A stretch of DNA of 64,000 nucleotides from Eunapius fragilis (taxonomy: Eukaryota > Porifera > Demospongiae > Spongillida > Spongillidae). Below the pieces are notes generated by a model that saw only the letters and a list, made by a program, of their open reading frames with translations, did no database searches and was not told the origin of the DNA. The stretch is taken from positions 9,008,775 through 9,072,774 of the forward strand of contig OY811972.1 in assembly GCA_963681505.1 (NCBI GenBank), given 5' to 3'. The translations under genes were made by a program, and so were the position numbers. Position 1 is the stretch's first letter. Each line of letters starts with the position of its first letter. Of this stretch, positions 58,701 through 64,000 are shown one piece after another.

Positions 58701-61354
58701 ATCAGTTTTCATAGCGGTTGCTATGAACACTGATGGCTTCTTTAGTTACCAATGTATACGCTTTATTTTCTCTATGACCAAGCTGTGAAATTTTTCTATG
58801 ATCGAGCTGGTACTGTACATGTACTTGTACATGTATGTGGTTATGCATGGGTCATCCTTTTTTGTATCAGACAACATTTAGCGATTAGACGGATGTACCC
58901 ATCGGATATGATATTAATTTAAGTGTGCTTAAGGGGTTAAAGTATATCATGAATTTGCAAAAAATAATATAGTCCAATTTTTTGGTAAAACAACTCTAAT
59001 AACATGTACATGTACATGTATGATGGTGTGAAATTATTGACATTTAGAAATTAAATGGAACATGCAAAATTATGGAAACTCAACGTGTATAGATTAATTT
59101 TTATTTGATTTTTGAAAAGTAACCTCTATAATGCAGCTGTTGTTCACAGTGATATCAGGACAGTTGCTGATACCATGAAAGGCAAAACCTTGTGTACTTT
59201 AACTGGGGGGGCTGAACTACTCAAGGCTTAGCTCATCTTGGCTGAGCTATTAGGAATGCACAGTTTGGTAGCCGGTGGTGCTAATACAAGTGTGCTCAAT
59301 CGGCTATTGAAGAGACATGGCTGCTGGTGGTTATAGTGAGCCAAGAATGGCTATGTGATATAAGTTCCCACCCAAATGTTGTCATTACATGGTGTTTGGA
59401 GTACCATGGCAGAGCATGAAATAGCGGGCGGCCCACGGCCAATTTCAGATCATTTCTTTAAAACGACCGAGCAATTCAGTTAGCGATCGGCCATTTGGCC
59501 GATTGGGTTTTACATGAATAGTATTGAAATAATTTGCGGTAGAGTGTAGGAATTATAATTTAACCATTAAAACGTTAAGCGTATACGATCAATATTTCTT
59601 CGATCGTTAATTATTTCAATAATTTCTGTAGCCATCGCTACTCTTCAATTCGCTATCAAATTCACACCGCCACTTCTAGTACGTTGAAAACGTCACTTTC
59701 CTCTTCGTAGATTCAATTTCTGTAGCCGTCGCTCGTGCGCGTGAGCGATGGCTACGTTTTCAACGTACCAGAAGTGGCGGCGTGAGTTTGATAGCGAATT
59801 GAAGACGGTTACGTGGGTGGACTGCGCGACAGAAAAGTCTGGTGGGAAAACGTATGTTTTACAGTGTACTGTAATAGCTTGTGAGATACACTTTTGATTG
59901 TAATCTTTAGATTTCAGATTATTATAGTAAAGGGCCGACCAATTCATTAAAATGGCCACCCAAAAGTATCCATGTGTGGCCTTTTGGCCACCCAAATCTT
60001 TATAGTTAAGTCGTCCTCTGCCATGGGGGGGGGGGGGGGGGGGGGCTAGCATATAAGGGATGGAGCTGTGTTTGAGGACATTGCAGTGATTTATCTGACC
60101 CACCCTTTACCCAAGGTTTTTTATTACTATGTACTGATAAGGTATTGCAAAGGATGTACTTTTGGGCTTACCCACTCGTAAAAACCATATTGGATGGTAC
60201 CACTTTTTATAGTTAATTGCACTTCTCACCAGCGGTGCAGGCATGATCTTTCAATGTGCGGAAATCAATTTGTGTATTCTGTTGTTTATACATGCAACAA
60301 CAGTACCGGCTCCATCATAGAGAAAATTCACAGCTTGGTCATAGAGAAAATAAAGCGTATACATTGGTAACTAAAGAAACCATCAGTGTTCATAGCAACC
60401 GCAATGAAAACTAAGTTGGCTTAGTCCCAATGTATACGCTTTATTTTCTTTATGAGCGAGCTGCGAAATTTCTCTATGACCGAGCGGGTACTGTATTACT
60501 ACAATATGAATTGATTGCACACAATTGAATTCTGGCATTTGACATATAACTTCCATGGTTGACATAACCATGTCCAGTTGCTTACCCACCCATCATAAAT
60601 AAATCCCCGCATTGTACATATAGGTGGCACACCATGTGCTGTTCATTTTAACCATTATGTACACAAAAGCGTCTAGCAAGACAGATCAGTACAGGGAGGG
60701 TTCCTCCCTGGTAATTGCTTGTACAGGGACACCTACTGTACATACCCGGTAGCATGAGATATTTCAGCAGTACACAAGAGCATGGCAAAGTGCTTTAGGC
60801 AAAAGGTGGGCTGTGATTGTGTAAATCAGGGGTGGGGGGGGGGGGATTAGTGTAACGATCGGTGATTAGTGTGGTAAAAGGAATCGCTTGATTGTGCACA
60901 AACACAGTTTAAATACACGTTAGAGCTGTTGGACTACATCAATTTTATTAATGGTACATGTAGCCTTTTGCCACTGCATCCTTATAACATCCCAGAATAT
61001 TACAGCTGCACGCAATGAATACCATGTAATGGTAGAGCAGCTGAAATATCCACTAAACTTCAGCACACAACAAAGAGTCATCGTTCAATATGATCTAAAA
61101 CATGACAACGTTGAATATATAAATGTATGTGTTGTAGGGTGGGCAGCATTTTTATTAATGGTACATGTAGCCATCTGCCACTGCATCCTTATAACATCCC
61201 TCCATACCCTCATTAGTCCATATACATCTCTCCACAACTAAACATCACTTACATCAGATTTTGCTATATTCACTCCAGCACCAGCTCCCAACAAGGTCTG
61301 TACTACATCATGATGACCCTGCTGACTTGCCACATACAGTGGAGTTGTATTGTT
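49437..61354 (-). CDS. Copy B of ANK-NHR-Roc-COR-Death gene (intact chain)
   Basis: Exons in gene order: 61354-61253, 57480-57379, 56450-56352, 55735-55655 (ankyrin), 54921-54880, 54520-54495 (linker), 54401-54266, 53835-53659, 53149-52867 (NHR), 51861-49846 (Roc-COR), 49705-49437 (Death). All junctions have AG/GT and matching phases, giving an open chain of 1,110 residues with ankyrin at 1-128, NHR about 151-325, P-loop 375-382, DSGGQ 536-540, GTHRD 617-621, COR-like and Cys4 cluster to 1,021, Death 1,022-1,110. The start lies beyond 61.4 kb, possibly outside the window. The order ankyrin-Roc-COR-Death recalls DAPK without its kinase; the NHR between ankyrin and Roc is unusual. A scaffold or signalling receptor in death or immune pathways is a plausible but unproven role. 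Confidence 0.8.
49846..51861 (-). CDS. Copy B Roc-COR exon (intact)
   Basis: A 2,016-nt exon, acceptor CTCTATCAG, donor ATG|GTATGT, phase 1 at both ends. The Roc GTPase has GIAGVGKT, DSGGQ and GTHRD; about 155 residues separate the P-loop from G3, far more than usual, because of a Pro/Ser-rich insert. The COR-like part contains KWFGLEMQIK and GGDYLMPALLDPLSPE. Near the end a CSNKSC...CTSC pattern could bind zinc. At 50,681-50,683 it keeps TGG where copy A has TAG. An upstream Met-initiated reading is possible from 51,901, but the acceptor explains the data better. Confidence 0.88.
52867..53149 (-). CDS. Copy B NHR exon 3
   Basis: 283 nt, acceptor ATCACCAG, donor CTG|GTAAGC (closer to consensus than in A). 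Contains TVGLLYTNSGTLHLFING and GLVDLYGQCVKVS of the Neuralized repeat. Intron 51,862-52,866 shows nothing recognisable. Confidence 0.82.
53659..53835 (-). CDS. Copy B NHR exon 2
   Basis: 177 nt, phase 0, donor CAG|GTATGA. Encodes VEIMQVDSKWSGSLSIGVTT and continues the NHR fold. Intron 53,150-53,658 differs from A: a stretch at 53,175-53,480 is not in A and may be an insertion, but I could not define its ends. Confidence 0.8.
54266..54401 (-). CDS. Copy B NHR exon 1
   Basis: 136 nt, donor CAG|GTGAGA. Opens the NHR with LVTFASTHGDNIRL; one difference from A is His for Leu after GDNIRLE. Confidence 0.8.
54495..54520 (-). CDS. Copy B 26-nt micro-exon
   Basis: Same sequence, length and splice sites as 9492-9517. 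It is needed to connect phase 0 upstream with phase 2 downstream. Confidence 0.6.
54880..54921 (-). CDS. Copy B 42-nt linker exon
   Basis: DDGLTEQNNLKPSE between acceptor TACTTCAG and donor GAG|GTGAGT; phase 0. Confidence 0.65.
55655..55735 (-). CDS. Copy B last ankyrin exon
   Basis: 81 nt, phase 0; core STPLDIAVKKGHKEIIELL then KLNISK. Lys and Ile replace Met twice relative to copy A. Confidence 0.75.
56352..56450 (-). CDS. Copy B ankyrin exon (type II)
   Basis: 99 nt, phase 0, acceptor TTATATTAG, donor AAG|GTTGGT. Core SPLWTASFNGHLEVVTKLI then EAGADINQANK. Homologous to 24348-24446 in A but placed directly upstream of the last ankyrin exon. Confidence 0.75.
57379..57480 (-). CDS. Copy B ankyrin exon (type I)
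   Basis: 102 nt, phase 0, donor GAT|GTAAGT. Core ATPLFIASQKGHHDVVQ then LLGAGAGVNIA, within the recurring module 57.25-57.73 kb. Confidence 0.75.
58080..58470 (+). pseudogene. Ty3-type integrase fragment
   Basis: The plus frame reads VKEWKQLVIPKKC, then KLAHEIPMVEHLGKR and NINKDMANISRNCATCQK, a Ty3 integrase zinc-binding region (His, His, Cys-x2-Cys), followed by GARSMDIVGPSTKE with the first catalytic Asp. Stops interrupt it. It is a different lineage from the element at 38-42 kb. The GC-richer DNA from 57,830 to 58,080 is probably the upstream part of the same relic. Confidence 0.65.
58645..58815. mobile_element. Palindromic MITE, CAGTACCRGCTCGAT family
   Basis: Counterpart of 14659-14828; ends CAGTACCAGCCCGATGATAG and inverted complement. 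Confidence 0.6.
59245..59365 (+). pseudogene. DIRS tyrosine-recombinase fragment
   Basis: Counterpart of 15358-15475: HSLVAGGANTSVLNRLLKRHG, with the family Arg replaced by Val. Confidence 0.6.
59410..60020. mobile_element. 611-bp insertion with CAGAG/CTCTG ends, copy B only
   Basis: Duplicate A reads GTGCCATGGTGGGGG (about 15,498), while B has CCATGG on both sides of this block (59404-59409 and 60021-60026). The ends are CAGAG and CTCTG; inside is a 50-bp inverted pair (59,643-59,694 with 59,752-59,803) and repeated GGCCA motifs. No transposase. Looks like a non-autonomous DNA transposon with a 6-bp duplication, followed by a poly-G run. Confidence 0.65.
60301..60493. mobile_element. Palindromic MITE, CAGTACCRGCTCGAT family
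   Basis: Counterpart of 15767-15961; left end CAGTACCGGCTCCATCATAG. Confidence 0.6.
61253..61354 (-). CDS. Copy B ankyrin exon (type I), most upstream seen
   Basis: 102 nt, phase 0, donor GAT|GTAAGT. Core TTPLYVASQQGHHDVVQ then LLGAGAGVNIAKSD. The first 80 bp of its module resemble 22,105-22,260, so it matches the 22.36 kb module of copy A best. Further exons probably lie beyond the window. Confidence 0.72.
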
Positions 61355-61857
61355 CTGGTAAGGAGAGATGAAACAAAGGCATCACAGATGCACATAAGAA
61401 GGGAGAACAGATTGAAGTGAATATGAAGAAGAGAAGTGAATGAGAGAAGTACAGAGGGAGAAGGTGAATGTTGGGAGGGTGTAGAAATGGCAACATCACC
61501 AGATCAATTTGTATATGATGTTATGCAACATGTTTACTATACACATGTTCATGGAACACATGTGTTTGTGGGATTAGGGTAAGGACTGAGGTCATGGGCC
61601 TTGACCCACCACAGTGAGTAGGGTAATTAATAATATTCTACATCTCAAGTGCCAGCTGAGGGGAAGGGATGTACATGTACATACCATTCAACCATCCATA
61701 CATACATGTATTGACCATCCAAATGTTGTTCTGACATGGTGATTGGGTAGGAATGCCACATAGGGGGGCAGGGATTTTAAGAGATGGAGCAATGTTTTTT
61801 ATCACTATGTATTAGGTTTTTTATTACTATGTACTGATAAGGTATTGCAAAGGATGA

Positions 61858-63450
61858 GTGGTGTATCTACACCCCACACCATCTATCTGCTTTGATGCCA
61901 CCACCTCTTCAGTTCCCTCCACTGATTATTTGAACACACTCCTCATATATTGCTTATCTAACCAACTGCACAAGTATCAATTTTATAAATCTACAGGTAA
62001 AGTACAGAGTGTGGATGGAGAACATGTGTACAAGCTGCTCTTGTTCTAAACATACATGTAGTTTAAAAGCTTTATTCCTACACATCAAGGGTTGTGATAA
62101 CCTGTGCTTGGTTGGTACACTTTTATCAATCACTTACCCCTTAACTGAGATAAATTTGGGGCTCTTTACATTAAGGTATGCCATAAAACTTTCTATGGGC
62201 AGATGTTGTGAATTCCAATTGGGTGATGGCTGACCAGCGTCCATCAAAGGGTGGTAGAGACAGCATGTATAGTTTTGGGTGGATGTGCTATGTGCCCCAG
62301 AGTGGATCCTTGATTTAATACAGGAAGGGTATGTGATACCGTTCTCTACTCCAAACCTACGGCGTATACAAGGACAAATCAGCAGTTGAAGTGGGTGAAC
62401 ACAGGATTTGTGGACCTTGCTGAGCTGCTCAGTGGGGGTTACGTCCAGACAGTAAGTGCTAGTCCATATATTTGCAGCCCGCTGTCAGAAGAAGCGCTTG
62501 GTGCTTAACCTGCGTCATGTGAACCAGTTATTACGAAAACTAAGTATGAAGACTTCTGTATTGCCATGATGCTTTTCAGATCACTGAGTACATGTATATG
62601 ATTTAAAGTCAGGTTACCACCATGTGGAGGTGGTGGAGGCGCATTGTAAGTACTTGGGTATAAACTTATACGACCCTAGGTTAAGCTATGGCGATCTAAG
62701 GGGTTAAAAGCAGTGATGTACCTAGAAAATAGCATATGTGCAGTTAAGGGTAAGATAGAGGCCAAAAAGGCCAGTGCATGGATGAGGGATGCTCTTGAAT
62801 GTGCGGGTTTGGTTGTGCATGAGGGTAAGTCAGTTTGGTTCCCATCACTTAGCACAGCGTGGTTAGAATTCGATTTGGAGCAGCTGAGAGTTCCATGCGA
62901 AGGGAATTGAATCACTGGAGTAGCTACACATCTGAATGCACGGTTTATTGCTAGTTTGGTTGGCAAGATTATTTCCATGGGGTTGGCTTTGGGGCCAATG
63001 TCTAGGATTATGACTAGGAGTTTGTACGTCTTGCTGTGGTCCAGACATGCATGGTGTGAGCACTTAGAGATCAACCGAGGTGTGCAGCGGGAGTTAGAGT
63101 TTTGGAGATCATCTAGTTGTGTGGCCCAATATAATGCCCAGCCTATATGGCTTATCCCTTCAGCCGTTAGGTTGGTGTATTCAAATGTGAGTGATACTGG
63201 CTATTGGGGGTATACAGTGGAGCATGGCCTGCATGTTGCACAGGGTAGTTGGTTGCCAGGAGAAGCAGCCCAGAGTTCGATGGGAAGGGAATTGGTGGTG
63301 GTGCTTAGGGTACTGGACTCCATTGCACACAAGCTGTGTAATATGAGAGTAATGATGGGTAGTCGACAGCCACACTTGCAAACAGAATTGTTAAAGATTG
63401 TTATATTATATGTTAATGTCCGACTGTTAGTAGTAAGCCAGTGAGTGGTG
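61858..63450 (+). mobile_element. DIRS-type retrotransposon fragment (RT and RNase H)
   Basis: The most complete DIRS copy. After the shared 5' part come the RT start (FWVDVLCAPEW, NTGFVDLAELLSGGYV), RHVNQ, a MYLENSICAVKG segment, then SDTGYWGYTVEHGLHVAQGS and RELVVVLRVLDSIAHKL of the RNase H region and LQTELLKIV. Several frameshifts and stops make it inactive, and the YLDD motif is altered (YLENS). The tyrosine recombinase is not in this copy. Confidence 0.7.
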
Positions 63451-64000
63451 GCAAGCTTGGTAGAGTTGTGAGGATCAATGGGTGTGGCCAGTGAGTGAGG
63501 TTGATGAGTGTGGTATGTGAGTGTGAGGAGGTGCAGTGTATCAGATGTTTGCAGCTGGTCTATATAAACAAGATGTCTACATGAACATGAGATATGTTGA
63601 AACCCTTATATGGAAGGGCATATACATGTATTCCTGTCTGCTATGAGGGCCCCTGGGTGTGGCCAGTGAGTGTGGAGTTGTGAGTGGGGGTCGTAAGGGT
63701 GTGGCCTGTGAGTTCTTAGTGTCAGTAAGATGGAACATGGTGTGCTGGCATGCTATAGTCAAGTCTACTAGTGTAGTATGGTGGTCCAACTGCATATAGT
63801 AGTTCAATTTCAATTTTTTGTTAGCGCTTTACATGTAACTTGGACTTGGTTTTTCCCCCCCAAATATACATTAGATGCAAGTACACAGATTGAATGTGAG
63901 TGTTAGCGAGTCACTTGTATGCTGTTGTTTGTTAGCGAGTCATTCGTGTGCAAGTGTGGGTGGACGGCGCTGTACCTGGGTGCCTTCAAGAGATGGAAAC
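63451..64000. other. DIRS-downstream flank, continues the duplication
   Basis: Collinear with 19,990-20,267 and, after the empty site at about 63,766, with 20,952-21,110. Contains CTATATAAACAAG, a TATA-like word also at 20,097. No gene is recognised; the duplication runs off the window end. Confidence 0.6.

Overview
This is eukaryotic, almost certainly invertebrate animal DNA. It is AT-rich and dense in transposons, with short spliced exons on standard GT-AG junctions, ankyrin, NHR, Roc-COR and Death domains, and Ty3, DIRS, LINE and Tc1-like debris. A demosponge or similar early-branching animal fits best: compact introns, many ROCO/Death/NHR genes, and ubiquitous ACATGT palindromes. The species is an inference. 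I found no tRNA, rRNA, CRISPR array or bacterial gene.

The main gene occurs twice, both copies on the minus strand. Copy A runs from about 24.4 kb down to 4.7 kb and copy B from at least 61.4 kb down to 49.4 kb. Following splice sites and phases by eye, copy B gives an open chain of 11 exons and 1,110 residues: ankyrin repeats, a short linker with a 26-nt micro-exon, a Neuralized homology repeat (NHR) split over three exons, a Roc GTPase and COR-like region with a Cys4 cluster in one 2,016-nt exon, and a C-terminal Death domain. The 5' end is not in the window. Copy A has the same exons but carries a TGG to TAG nonsense change in the COR region. The ankyrin part has been amplified: a phase-0 ankyrin exon with its flanking intron recurs four times in A and twice in B, separated by transposon fragments.

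The two copies belong to a larger collinear duplication, about 1.1-21 kb versus 46.8-64 kb. Comparing them reveals insertions with empty sites, including a 684-bp TIR element in A (20.27-20.95 kb) that carries a small acidic ORF behind a promoter-like sequence, and a 611-bp TIR element in B (59.41-60.02 kb).

Between the copies lie three things. At 25.5-27 kb are exons encoding an Abi-type SH3 domain and a duplicated 66-nt exon. At 27.4-30.6 kb are hairpin MITEs and broken LINE pieces. At 30.6-46.8 kb is a long gene-free region of diverged repeats sharing a TTCACCAATTGTG-like word. Into this repeat region a very young Ty3-type LTR retrotransposon has inserted (38,280-42,406). It has LTRs identical by eye, an intact 1,043-aa RT-RNaseH-integrase ORF, a Gag gene broken by a MITE, and no nucleocapsid or protease.

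Coordinates of exons come from reading splice motifs by eye. Repeat boundaries without target-site duplications are approximate.
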